NCBI RefSeq assembly: GCF_021654855.1
Contig: NZ_AP024202.1
Span: 1,798,001-1,862,000 of the forward strand
Length of the DNA: 64,000 bases
Direction: 5' to 3'
Origin: Thiomicrorhabdus immobilis
GTDB lineage: Bacteria; Pseudomonadota; Gammaproteobacteria; Thiomicrospirales; Thiomicrospiraceae
Position numbers and translations under genes: made by a program. Positions 1-8,141 of the stretch are shown piece after piece. The notes under the pieces are model-generated. The model ran no database searches, had not been told where the DNA came from, and saw nothing but the letters and a program-made list of their open reading frames with translations. The first letter of the stretch is position 1, and every line of letters starts with the position of its first letter.

Positions 1-1
1 G

Positions 2-382
2 AACGCCATCAATGAAAAACGTGCCTTAACGGAACTATTCGCTCCTATTCAGCAACAAATCAAAGCAACGGGATGCACAAGAGCCATTTTGGTTGGCCAT
101 AATGCCTACTTCGATTTGAATTTTGTCCAAAAAGCCGCTGAACGGTGCAAGATAAAATCACCCTTCCATGAGTTTAGTACCTTTGATACCGTATCTTTAT
201 CGGGCCTAGCTTATGGACAAACCGTCTTAGCCAAAGCAGCGGTTTGCGCAGGAATGGATTGGGACAATCAGCAAGCCCATTCGGCCGTCTACGATACCGA
301 GAAAACCGCCGATTTATTTTGTAAAATCGTAAATCAATGGCCTATTGAAGCAAATCTTATAGACAATTCAGATCCGAATTAA
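2..382 (+). CDS. rnt: Ribonuclease T, C-terminal part (5' end outside window)
   Basis: This is the end of an RNase T-like DEDDh 3'-5' exoribonuclease, which trims the 3' ends of tRNAs and other stable RNAs. The frame is open to the left edge, so the start lies outside the window. Visible motifs are [11 protein letters not shown] (Exo II, with its Asp) and [11 protein letters not shown] (Exo III, with the catalytic His and Asp). The stretches [17 protein letters not shown] and AGMDW match my memory of E. coli RNase T. The missing half should carry the first acidic motif (DxE). The gene ends in TAA and is followed by a perfect palindrome terminator at 391-418. Confidence 0.9.
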   Translation, partial: NAINEKRALTELFAPIQQQIKATGCTRAILVGHNAYFDLNFVQKAAERCKIKSPFHEFSTFDTVSLSGLAYGQTVLAKAAVCAGMDWDNQQAHSAVYDTEKTADLFCKIVNQWPIEANLIDNSDPN

Positions 383-390
383 CGCCTTTC

Positions 391-418
391 AAAAAGCGAC
401 CAGGCCTGGTCGCTTTTT
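391..418. terminator. Bidirectional terminator built on the ACCAGGCCTGGT palindrome
   Basis: A 28-bp perfect palindrome without a spacer has A5/T5 at its ends and the repeat at its centre (399-410). It lies 8 bp after the rnt stop codon and can act as a rho-independent terminator for rnt. It is one of four terminator-like hairpins here that use the same core. Confidence 0.75.
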
Positions 419-464
419 AAAATAAAGGTTTTAAGGTTAATAAGCTAATAATCTATCAACAATA

Positions 465-490
465 AAAAAGGCACTAAATAGTGCCTTTTT
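465..490 (-). terminator. Rho-independent terminator of the glutaredoxin gene
   Basis: AAAAAGGCAC and GTGCCTTTTT form a perfect 10-bp stem around a 6-nt loop (TAAATA). On the minus strand it follows the grxD stop codon by about 30 bp and ends in a T run. It is symmetric, so it may also back up rnt termination. Confidence 0.8.
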
Positions 491-520
491 TACTGCTTAC
501 CAATCAAACGGCTTTACATT

Positions 521-883
521 TTAAGCGTTTTGCTTCGCTTCATGTTTGGCGTTCGCTTCAGCCATCATTTTTTTCAGTTCACCAGATTCGGCCAACTCAA
601 GGGTAATATCACAACCACCTTGAAGTTCACCATCAATATAAAGCTGCGGGAACGTCGGCCAATCTTGGTATTTTGGAAGGTGCTCAAAAATAGTTGCATC
701 CGCTAAAATATTCACAAAAGCGAACTTCTCTTCTGTTTCCGCTAAAGCTTGCGCTGCGCGACTAGAAAAACCACAAGATGGCATTTGTGGAGTTCCTTTC
801 ATGTAAAGCACTACAGGATTGTTAGTAACTTGACTATGAATACGCTCTAATGTTTCTTTCACAATTGGATCTTGGTTTTCCAT
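521..883 (-). CDS. grxD: Monothiol glutaredoxin, Grx4/GrxD family
   Basis: This is a 120-aa single-domain glutaredoxin of the CGFS class, which binds and transfers [2Fe-2S] clusters using glutathione rather than acting as a general reductase. The active site is CGFS at residues 37-40, preceded by the family motif KGTPQMPSCGFS. WPTFPQLYIDGELQGGCDI supplies the cis-Pro and the glutathione-binding GGCD. Length is typical, with a charged, Ala-rich tail. A good ribosome site (AAGGAA) precedes the ATG. An IscR-like dyad at 915-939, which resembles the one in front of sufB, suggests control by Fe-S status. Confidence 0.95.
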   Translation of the reverse strand: MENQDPIVKETLERIHSQVTNNPVVLYMKGTPQMPSCGFSSRAAQALAETEEKFAFVNILADATIFEHLPKYQDWPTFPQLYIDGELQGGCDITLELAESGELKKMMAEANAKHEAKQNA

Positions 884-914
884 TCTTATATTCCTTGCTG
901 GTTTTAAATCTTGA

Positions 915-939
915 ATTCTTGACTATTTTACTAGGTTAT
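915..939 (-). promoter_or_regulatory. Candidate IscR type-1-like operator and promoter of grxD
   Basis: On the plus strand TTGACTATTTTACTAGGTTA reads almost the same as the segment upstream of sufB (25382-25406). On the minus strand the 25-mer matches about 21 of 25 positions of the IscR type-1 consensus as I remember it. It contains TAAAAT, a plausible -10 for grxD, so binding would repress. No IscR gene is in the window; regulator identity is inference. Confidence 0.55.
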
Positions 940-971
940 AATCAAAAAATATAGATAAAATTAGTGCTTTA

Positions 972-2795
972 TTAAATCGTTTTATCCACATGTTTTTGTA
1001 ACCAAAACTCCAATAAAGCTGCGTGCCACAATTTACTGCCCTGTATCGCCGTGAAAGCTTGTGGAGCTTCCGGGTTTGCCAATAATTCAGCCAACTTTTT
1101 CTGATTGAAGATACCGCGCTTTTGAGCCTGCGGTGAGGTCAGCAGAGTTTTCATATACTCAAAAAACTCACCACGAACATATTTTAAAGCCGGCATGGGA
1201 AACGCGACTTTTGGACGATCGATAATTTCATCCGGCACAATGCCTCGACCAATCTCTTTTAAAATATGCTTACCATCATTGAGTAGCTTAAGGTTATCCG
1301 GAGCGGCCATCGCCACTTCCACCAATTTATGGTCCAAAAAGGGAACTCGCGCCTCGAGCCCCCAAGCCATGGTCATATTATCGACTCGTTTAACCGGGTC
1401 ATCCACAATCAAAGTGGTCACATCAAAACGTAACACCTGATCTAAAAAGGTCTCCGCACCCTCTTCAGTTAAACAATCCCCCACATAATCTGAAGTCACA
1501 TCATGTAAATGATATTCCGGATTGACGACTTCAAGCCACTCTTGATGAGAACGGTCAAAATAAAAAGGGGCAAAAGCCGAAACCGCCTGTTGAGGACTTT
1601 TCAAATCGATGTTTTTTCCAGCTTCAGCCATTTTTGCATACCAAAAATAACCGCCGAAGACTTCATCCGCCCCCTGGCCAGACATAACAACCTTAACATC
1701 TTGCGAAACCTGCTCAGAAAGCAGGTAAAAAGCCACGGCATCTTGCCCAACCATCGGTTCGGACATCGCCTCAACCGCTTCATGCAATCGCGGTAAAACC
1801 TCATCATTGGATATCAGATATTTTTTATGGTCGGTTTGGTAACGTTCAACCACCAAATCTGAAAACTCAAACTCATTACCCTTCTCTTCAGGAGCGTCTT
1901 CAAAGCCGATAGAGAAGGTTTTAATATTTTTCACGCCCGCTTCGGCGAGCATCGCCACCACCAAGCTTGAATCCAAACCGCCCGAAAGCAAAACCCCAAC
2001 AGGCACATCAGAGGCGGTTAAACGTTTGTGTACCGCTTCTTTAAGAGAGGCATGCACTGCATCAATCCACTCTTTATCCGTTTTCGGTGCTGGCAAATCA
2101 TTTAAGCGTTCTGGGCGCTTCGCCTCTAAATGCCAATAACGTTTTTTGTACATTTGCCCATCTGGATTTACGATCAACCAATGCCCGGGTTCAAGTTTTT
2201 TAATCCCTTTCAAGATGGTATTAGGAGCGGGAATCACCGCATGTAAGGTCAACTGGTGATGCAAACCGACTGGATCGATACTGGTATCAATCCCATCCGT
2301 TGCCAATAGAGCTTGTGTGTTTGAGGCGAAACGAACACCGCCTTCAATAGGAGCATAATAGAGTGGTTTAATCCCTATTCGGTCACGTGCCATTAAAAGC
2401 TGATGTTGCTCATCATCCCAAATAGCGAAGGCAAACATACCTTCAAACCGCGTCACACAATCCATACCCCATTGACGATACGCTTTTAAGATAACTTCGG
2501 TATCTGAATGGGTGTTAAAGACCTGCCCCAACTCTTCAAGTTCTCTCTTTAACGCCTCATAATTATAGATGCAGCCGTTAAATACCAGTGTCAAGGCCTC
2601 ATCGACCATCGGCTGATGCCCTGCTGATGTTAAATCAATGATGGCTAAACGGCGGTGTCCTAAACCGACATGCTCACTTAACCATACACCTTCATCATCA
2701 GGCCCTCTTCGTTGCATAGCCTCAAGCATTGGAGAGATATTTTGTTTAGAAGCTTGTTGTCCGTTCCAATAGATTTCACCGCAAATACCACACAT
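972..2795 (-). CDS. Asparagine-synthetase-like amidotransferase, N-acetylglutaminylglutamine amide (NAGGN) type
   Basis: This 607-aa class II glutamine amidotransferase has a C-terminal asparagine synthetase domain. I chose the inner ATG at 2795 because it puts the nucleophile Cys directly after Met (MCGICGE); an upstream Met at 2819 would add 8 residues and bury it. Visible are the glutaminase motifs RRGPDD and FNGCIYNY, the PP-loop LLSGGLDSSL, MSGQGADEVFGGY and VDDPVKRVDNMTMAWGLEARVPFLD. FNGCIYNY, FSIGFEDA..EKGNEFEFSD and MSEPMVGQDAVAFYLLS resemble the amidotransferase that makes the osmolyte N-acetylglutaminylglutamine amide more than E. coli AsnB. Its usual partners (the Ngg synthetase and a peptidase) are not beside it, so ordinary asparagine synthetase remains possible. 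Confidence 0.75.
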   Translation of the reverse strand: MCGICGEIYWNGQQASKQNISPMLEAMQRRGPDDEGVWLSEHVGLGHRRLAIIDLTSAGHQPMVDEALTLVFNGCIYNYEALKRELEELGQVFNTHSDTEVILKAYRQWGMDCVTRFEGMFAFAIWDDEQHQLLMARDRIGIKPLYYAPIEGGVRFASNTQALLATDGIDTSIDPVGLHHQLTLHAVIPAPNTILKGIKKLEPGHWLIVNPDGQMYKKRYWHLEAKRPERLNDLPAPKTDKEWIDAVHASLKEAVHKRLTASDVPVGVLLSGGLDSSLVVAMLAEAGVKNIKTFSIGFEDAPEEKGNEFEFSDLVVERYQTDHKKYLISNDEVLPRLHEAVEAMSEPMVGQDAVAFYLLSEQVSQDVKVVMSGQGADEVFGGYFWYAKMAEAGKNIDLKSPQQAVSAFAPFYFDRSHQEWLEVVNPEYHLHDVTSDYVGDCLTEEGAETFLDQVLRFDVTTLIVDDPVKRVDNMTMAWGLEARVPFLDHKLVEVAMAAPDNLKLLNDGKHILKEIGRGIVPDEIIDRPKVAFPMPALKYVRGEFFEYMKTLLTSPQAQKRGIFNQKKLAELLANPEAPQAFTAIQGSKLWHAALLEFWLQKHVDKTI

Positions 2796-3185
2796 AACTT
2801 TTCTCAAATTCGTCATCAATTAATATTCGATTATTTTAACGAATTTACCGATATATAATTTTGTTTTGTGCAAAATCGCCTAAAGTCACAAATATGCCAT
2901 AAACTCAAACAGAACAAAGCGATTGGTTTAGACTCAAGCAACCGTGATTTGATAACGACTCTTTGCCATTTTGTTTTATGACCAAGCTTGCAAAACGATT
3001 TAAAATATACAATCGAAGAACCATAATTTCAGCTAATTGAAATCAGCATTATCTTATATCACTACAAAGTAAGAAAAAAAGCTTATAATTTACAAAAAAG
3101 ATTTATACAAATCCATTGAGATATCATTTCAATCGATTGGATTTAGATTTAAGGAACCACAACCAAAATTTTGGACTAAGTAACC
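2796..3185. other. Divergent intergenic region, 390 bp, no gene
   Basis: This AT-rich gap separates the minus-strand amidotransferase from the plus-strand hydrolase. A TATAAT at 3084-3089 could be a -10 for the hydrolase, but I see no good -35 at the right distance. At 3109-3144 there is an interrupted inverted repeat (AAATCC-ATTGA / TCAAT-cgatt-GGATTT). No tRNA, small ORF with a ribosome site, or known riboswitch was recognised. Confidence 0.5.
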
Positions 3186-4085
3186 ATGACAAGCATAAAC
3201 ACATTAAAAAATCTGTTTACATCAATCTGCCTAGTAGCTTTTTTAGTTGGTTATGCAAGCCTATCTCGCGCTGAAACAATCACTCACTTAATAAAACCTT
3301 TGAATATCGAAGCCGAAGCAAACTATGAAAAAGGGGATGAGAACAAGCCCGTAGTACTGATTATTCATGGCTTTCTGACAACCAACAATTTCCATACCGT
3401 TACCGCGATGACGAAGGGTATCCGCGATGAAGGTTATTCAATTTTAGCACCGACATTGACCCTCGATATCAGCAAAAGAAAAGGGTCGTTGAAATGCAAT
3501 TCAATCCATACCCACACCCTAGAAAAAGATATTATCGAAATAAAAAGCTGGATTGACTGGTTAAAAGCCCAAGGCCATAAAAACATCGTTATCGTAGGCC
3601 ACTCCAGCGGCAGCCAAGAAATATTAGAGTATCTAAACCAATACCAAGACCCGGCCGTTACCGCCGCCGTCTTTACCAGCCTTTTCTACTTAAAAGGTAA
3701 GGAGTTAGGTACATTAGATAATGAAATTGTGTTTGCCAACGACTTAATCGCTAAAAAAGAAGACCGTCCCCATAAGTACAGCTTTCTGTTCTGCAAAAAC
3801 AATTACTTGGCAACACCGAACAGCTTCATCTCTTACATGAAGCTTGATCGACAGTATGTACTTAATAGTTTGAAAAACCTAAAAATACCAAACTTCACCA
3901 TCATGGGGAGTGCAGATAAACGTTATTTAACAGTCGGTGAAAACTGGCTTACCGAGCTTGAGGAAACCGGTACAGATTTATTTATCGTAAAGGGTGCAAA
4001 CCACTTTTTTTCGAGCGAGCATGAGTTTGATCTTCAGGATCATATCATCGATATTCTAAAACAATTATCTGCTGGACAGGATTAA
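3186..4085 (+). CDS. Exported alpha/beta hydrolase, function unknown
   Basis: A 299-aa protein with an N-terminal signal sequence (hydrophobic core LFTSICLVAFLVGYASLSRA, cleavage probably near SRA-ET), so probably periplasmic. The mature part is an alpha/beta hydrolase: VVLIIHGFLTTN (oxyanion region), GHSSGSQE (nucleophile elbow with Ser), IMGSADKRYL (acid region) and GANHFF (catalytic His). The substrate cannot be told; it could be an esterase or a lipase-like enzyme. An in-frame stop 9 bp upstream fixes the ATG. The next gene, a GGDEF/EAL protein, starts 4 bp after the stop, so the two are very likely co-transcribed and translationally coupled. Confidence 0.8.
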   Translation: MTSINTLKNLFTSICLVAFLVGYASLSRAETITHLIKPLNIEAEANYEKGDENKPVVLIIHGFLTTNNFHTVTAMTKGIRDEGYSILAPTLTLDISKRKGSLKCNSIHTHTLEKDIIEIKSWIDWLKAQGHKNIVIVGHSSGSQEILEYLNQYQDPAVTAAVFTSLFYLKGKELGTLDNEIVFANDLIAKKEDRPHKYSFLFCKNNYLATPNSFISYMKLDRQYVLNSLKNLKIPNFTIMGSADKRYLTVGENWLTELEETGTDLFIVKGANHFFSSEHEFDLQDHIIDILKQLSAGQD

Positions 4086-4089
4086 GAGA

Positions 4090-6315
4090 TTGAAAGCCCC
4101 ACAATTCTTTGTCAAATCGATTCGATTCTATTTCGGTTTTTTCCTGATTTTAGGTACTTCTCTGCTTCTTCTTGTAGACTTGACACTCTACAACCAAGGA
4201 CAAAACATCAGGGAAACCGTTCAAAAACAATCATTCATTCAAGCCGAGAATGAAATTTCCAAATCTTTTTCAGCAACGTTGAACAATCTACAAAAACAAG
4301 CCAAAAATATCGCTGATTGGGATGAGGTTCACCAACAATTCCATGATCCGAGTTACTATTTTTTTTGGCATGATGAACGTTTGAAAGAGAGTGGGTTTTT
4401 TAAACCTTACTATGACAATTTGGAGCTTTATAAAGCCGATAAAACTTTATTAACCCCCGCCTCTCCTGGTGAGAAACGGCACTTTTTCCTTCCTGATGCC
4501 ATTGTGGATACCCGCCCTACTTTGGTTTTTCACGATAATCTTGAGATGCATTTGAATGTCTATCAAGAAATCAAAAAACGAGGCTCCAACACCATCTTGG
4601 GTTATGTTGGTATTTCTGTCGACTTTTTACCCTTGCTGTTAAGCAATAACACTTTCTATTATGTCAATAAATCTAGCATCAATTTTCATGGTAGCGATTC
4701 GATCCCCTACTCTGAAATCATGCAACATGTTAACTTTCAACCCGTATCAAACCCGGTAAGTGATTACCTTTGGCAACTGATTCAAGACTTTATCGTTGAA
4801 TTGATTGTCTTAATGATTATTGTCAGCCTGTTCATATACCTGATTTTCAATATCACAATCTATAAACCGCTACATATCATTTCCAACTATTTAATCCGCT
4901 TGAAAAATGCGCCAAAGAAAATACATCCGCTACCTGAAGAAAGCTTCTTTCTTTCCGAATTCGAAGAATTAAAGAACACAATTCACGATTATCATCGGGA
5001 TTTACTGCAAACCCAAAATGAACTGGATCAACGAAACCATGCGGTTTGGGAACAAGCTCGCCGAGATGTTTTAACCAATATTTATAACCGCCGGGCGTTT
5101 GATGAAGCATGGAATGAAACCGTTAATAATCACAGAAATTTTCCTACTCCAACCGCTTTTATGCTGTTTGATTGCGACTACTTTAAAGCGCTCAATGATA
5201 CCTACGGCCATGAAGTCGGTGACGATGTAATCAAACTTTCTGCAGTCACTATTCAACAAAGTTTACCCATTGATTGCCCCGCATATCGTATCGGAGGGGA
5301 TGAATTCGCCATAATCCTAAAGGGTAGAACGCCTGAAGAGACCGTTAAGATTGCCCATCACTGCCTAAATGCCTTACAAGAAGCTCCTTTTAACAGCATT
5401 GGAGTCAAAGAAAAACTCTCCTTTAGCGTTGGAGTGAGTAGCACTTTAGATGATTTAACCAACGAAATCACCAACCTGCCTCGTCAAGCTGATATGGCTA
5501 TGTATAAAGCCAAACAATCGCTTAAAGAGAAAGTTCAATGTTACCATCGAAGCCTCGATAATGAATCTCTATCTTTGGTATCAAGCAATATTGTTAACAC
5601 TGTTGTAGAAGCGATTCACTCTGGTCAGTACATACAAATGCACTATCAACCAATCCAGTCACTTACCGACAATCAAATCTATTATGAATCACTGATCCGT
5701 ATCAAAAAAAATGGCGACATAATTTATCCTAATGATATCTTTTCCGTCGTAGACCGCCGTAGACTTGAAATAGAACTTGACGAACAGGTAATCAAGCACA
5801 TTCATCTTGCCTTGCAAAATAATCAAATACCTAAAGCGACAGGCTTATCAATCAACATTTCCGGAAAAACCTTACTGCAACCGAAATTCACCGAACTATT
5901 TGAACCGATAATCCCTTTTTTAAAGGATTATAAGATTGTGATTGAAGTCACAGAAAACAGCTTGATTGACCATATGGATTATGCCAAAAAGGTATTGAAC
6001 TCCTTGCGCAAAAAAGGCTTTTTAATTGCTCTAGACGACTTTGGTAGTGGGTATTCTTCGATACGTTACCTGGCACACATGCCTGTCGATATTATCAAAT
6101 TCGATATGAGCATGACCGATGCTCTTATGGAAAACGATACCAAGACACAGAACATCATTAAAAAGACGGCTGAAATGATACTTAACGCGGGATATGACTT
6201 AGTCATGGAAGGAATTGAGACTGAAGAGATGCTCGAGATTGTTAAACAAGCTGGTGCAACACATATTCAGGGGTATTTAATAGGCAAACCTTCAGCAACC
6301 CCTAAGCACCACTAA
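4090..6315 (+). CDS. Membrane GGDEF-EAL cyclic-di-GMP protein with CHASE4-like sensor
   Basis: A 741-aa protein with TM1 near residues 10-30, an extracytoplasmic sensor of about 200 residues (WDEVHQQFHDPSYYFFW suggests CHASE4-like), TM2 around 235-260, a GGDEF domain (RIGGDEFAIIL) and an EAL domain. The GGDEF signature is intact, but the inhibitory RxxD I-site is not at the usual spot. In the EAL domain the signature is ESL, yet the other metal and catalytic residues remain (SINISG, VIEVTEN, ALDDFGSGYSS, IIKFD, MEGIET, IQGYLIGKP), so phosphodiesterase activity is plausible. The start is TTG, 4 bp after the hydrolase stop; no ATG fits better. The hydrolase neighbour may make or remove the signal it senses (inference). 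Confidence 0.9.
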   Translation: MKAPQFFVKSIRFYFGFFLILGTSLLLLVDLTLYNQGQNIRETVQKQSFIQAENEISKSFSATLNNLQKQAKNIADWDEVHQQFHDPSYYFFWHDERLKESGFFKPYYDNLELYKADKTLLTPASPGEKRHFFLPDAIVDTRPTLVFHDNLEMHLNVYQEIKKRGSNTILGYVGISVDFLPLLLSNNTFYYVNKSSINFHGSDSIPYSEIMQHVNFQPVSNPVSDYLWQLIQDFIVELIVLMIIVSLFIYLIFNITIYKPLHIISNYLIRLKNAPKKIHPLPEESFFLSEFEELKNTIHDYHRDLLQTQNELDQRNHAVWEQARRDVLTNIYNRRAFDEAWNETVNNHRNFPTPTAFMLFDCDYFKALNDTYGHEVGDDVIKLSAVTIQQSLPIDCPAYRIGGDEFAIILKGRTPEETVKIAHHCLNALQEAPFNSIGVKEKLSFSVGVSSTLDDLTNEITNLPRQADMAMYKAKQSLKEKVQCYHRSLDNESLSLVSSNIVNTVVEAIHSGQYIQMHYQPIQSLTDNQIYYESLIRIKKNGDIIYPNDIFSVVDRRRLEIELDEQVIKHIHLALQNNQIPKATGLSINISGKTLLQPKFTELFEPIIPFLKDYKIVIEVTENSLIDHMDYAKKVLNSLRKKGFLIALDDFGSGYSSIRYLAHMPVDIIKFDMSMTDALMENDTKTQNIIKKTAEMILNAGYDLVMEGIETEEMLEIVKQAGATHIQGYLIGKPSATPKHH

Positions 6316-6356
6316 GATTTATTTGTCTTATATTTTTTAATGAAAAGTAATCATAC

Positions 6357-6977
6357 ATGACAAAAGTAATAGCCCTTACTGGTGGCATTGGTTCAGGCAA
6401 AACCACCGTTTCGGATTTTTTGAAAAAGCAGCATATCCCAGTGATTGATACGGACATCATCGCCCGCCAAGTGGTCGAGCCAAACTCTGTTGGCCTCAAA
6501 AAGATTGTTGACTGCTTTGGAGCTGGCATACTAAATAACGATGGCAGTTTGAATCGAAGCTTATTACGCGATAAAGTCTTCAATGACCCTCAAGCCAAAA
6601 CGGCCTTAGAATCGATATTACACCCATTGATTCAATTTGAAACACGTCAACAGATCCAACGTTATAAAAAGCAGCTACAACCTCTGATTATTGTCGCCAT
6701 TCCGTTGTTAATCGAAATCATCCAAAAAACTTCTACCAGGCCTGGTTACATCGATGAAATTTGGGTAGTCGATTGTCCAACCGAGACTCAGATAGAACGT
6801 GCAACACAGCGTGACAACAGTAATCGAACTTTAATCAAAAAAATCATCAGCCAACAAGCTAGCCGACAGCAACGGTTAGCGTATGCCGATAGAGTGATTG
6901 AAAATAACGGAACAGTAGAGCAACTTTTAGTACAAACCCAAAAGCTAATAAACCAACAAACGAATAAATCAGTCTAG
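6357..6977 (+). CDS. coaE: Dephospho-CoA kinase
   Basis: This enzyme catalyses the last step of coenzyme A synthesis, ATP-dependent 3'-phosphorylation of dephospho-CoA, in the cytosol. The P-loop is GGIGSGKT at residues 9-16, followed by VIDTDIIARQVVEP (substrate-binding Asp) and the lid region ERATQRDNSNRTLIKKIISQQASRQQR. Length (206 aa) is typical. It converges with the Nudix-ThiE gene across a 41-bp gap in which I see no hairpin. The secA ... mutT-like ... coaE neighbourhood is a known gammaproteobacterial arrangement. An exact ACCAGGCCTGGT copy lies inside the gene and encodes TRPG. Confidence 0.95.
   Translation: MTKVIALTGGIGSGKTTVSDFLKKQHIPVIDTDIIARQVVEPNSVGLKKIVDCFGAGILNNDGSLNRSLLRDKVFNDPQAKTALESILHPLIQFETRQQIQRYKKQLQPLIIVAIPLLIEIIQKTSTRPGYIDEIWVVDCPTETQIERATQRDNSNRTLIKKIISQQASRQQRLAYADRVIENNGTVEQLLVQTQKLINQQTNKSV
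6735..6746. repeat. Iterated palindrome ACCAGGCCTGGT, exact copy (in coaE)
   Basis: Exact copy within coaE; read in frame as T-R-P-G. Confidence 0.85.
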
Positions 6978-7018
6978 GCTTATCACATCAAACACCGATT
7001 ACGACTTTATCGACAGTG

Positions 7019-7966
7019 TTAACCTGGCCAAAACCCACTGATTGCCGCTACACCTTGCCCACCCTTTTGCTTAGCAATTTGGACGTCTTCAGGCTGCATG
7101 CCGCCCAGGGCATAAACGGGCAAGGATATCGATTTGACCTTTTCCGAAAAAACATCCCACCCGATTCCTGGCACACCAGGATGTGAAGAGGTTTCCTTAA
7201 CGGGCGACAATAAAATAAAATCCGCACCGATTTTCAGCGCTTGCTGGATGTCCTTATCGGTATGGGTCGATACACCAAGCAATTTATCATGACTGATTGG
7301 TCGGCCAGAATATTCATAGATGACATTCGAAGCGAGTTGAATACCATCCGCTTCTGGAAAATCTTGTAACAACTGTATTGAACCGTTCAAAAGAATTTTT
7401 GCTCCTGCCTGATGGCATAATTCGATAGCTGGCTTGGCAATTTCGGAAAACTCGGTAGGACTTAAGCCTTTGGCGCGAAGTTGGCACAATTTGATACCTG
7501 ATCTTAACGCTTGCCCGAACTTATCAAGCGCCTCATCAACGCCCGAAAACTTTCCACTAATCATATATTGATTGGCCATCTTCAATGCCAACAGAATCCC
7601 TTTATTGGCCTCTGGAAAAGTCAAACCAGACAACGCATCAATATCAAACCACTTGACCTCTTGACCTTCATTGCCAACAGGTTCGCCACTGAAGTCATCC
7701 GTAATGAATACATGTAAACGAACAGCAACTTGTTCATATTGCCAAGGTATCTCAATCAAAGGTTGCCAGTTTTGGGTTTCTACAGCCAATTCTTCCAAAC
7801 ACTCGCGTTTGAGTGCATCAATCGCCGTTTCGTCCTGCTCGACCTTACCGCCTGGAAACTCCCAATGATTTGCATGCGATTGATGCTTCTGTCTTAATGA
7901 CAAGCAGACTTGATGATTCCTTCGCAATACGCCAACAGCGATATCGATATAGTTAACTTCTTTCAC
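7019..7966 (-). CDS. Nudix hydrolase (MutT-like) fused to a ThiE-like domain
   Basis: A 315-aa fusion. Residues about 5-130 are a Nudix domain of the 8-oxo-dGTP diphosphatase type, with the box GGKVEQDET...RECLEEL, which sanitises oxidised nucleotides. Residues about 140-315 are a TIM-barrel thiamine-phosphate-synthase-like domain (LCQLRAKGLS, GADFILLSPVKETSSHPG, PVYALGGMQPEDV). This fusion is common in gammaproteobacteria; whether the ThiE half is active is not established. In the Nudix box the last Gly is replaced (EELAVE for EExGU). The start is GTG with a weak ribosome site; no ATG precedes the Nudix domain. Confidence 0.88.
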   Translation of the reverse strand: MKEVNYIDIAVGVLRRNHQVCLSLRQKHQSHANHWEFPGGKVEQDETAIDALKRECLEELAVETQNWQPLIEIPWQYEQVAVRLHVFITDDFSGEPVGNEGQEVKWFDIDALSGLTFPEANKGILLALKMANQYMISGKFSGVDEALDKFGQALRSGIKLCQLRAKGLSPTEFSEIAKPAIELCHQAGAKILLNGSIQLLQDFPEADGIQLASNVIYEYSGRPISHDKLLGVSTHTDKDIQQALKIGADFILLSPVKETSSHPGVPGIGWDVFSEKVKSISLPVYALGGMQPEDVQIAKQKGGQGVAAISGFWPG

Positions 7967-8054
7967 AAATTACTCAATTATTTAACATGAATATTTCACA
8001 TTCTAAGGATTTATAACCCTAAAGTTAAGTGGTTAATCAGATTTAAAGCACATG

Positions 8055-8066
8055 ACCAGGCCTGGT
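8055..8066. repeat. Iterated palindrome ACCAGGCCTGGT, exact copy (hisC promoter region)
   Basis: Exact copy in the 175-bp divergent gap between the Nudix-ThiE gene and hisC, 75 bp before the hisC start. It has no T tract, so here it is not a terminator. TAAAAT a few bases downstream may be a -10 of hisC. Confidence 0.85.
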
Positions 8067-8141
8067 AATTTAAGGTAAAATACAATTCATTAATTTTTTG
8101 CCCATTAACCGTTTTAGCCATTATCAAGTCGAGTCTATAGC

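Noticed and set aside
399-410. Identifying the palindrome as a known SlmA, matS or parS site
   Set aside because: Those sites have different sequences (GTGAGTACTCAC, GTGACRNYGTCAC, GTTTCACGTGAAAC as I remember them) and much lower density, so none fits.
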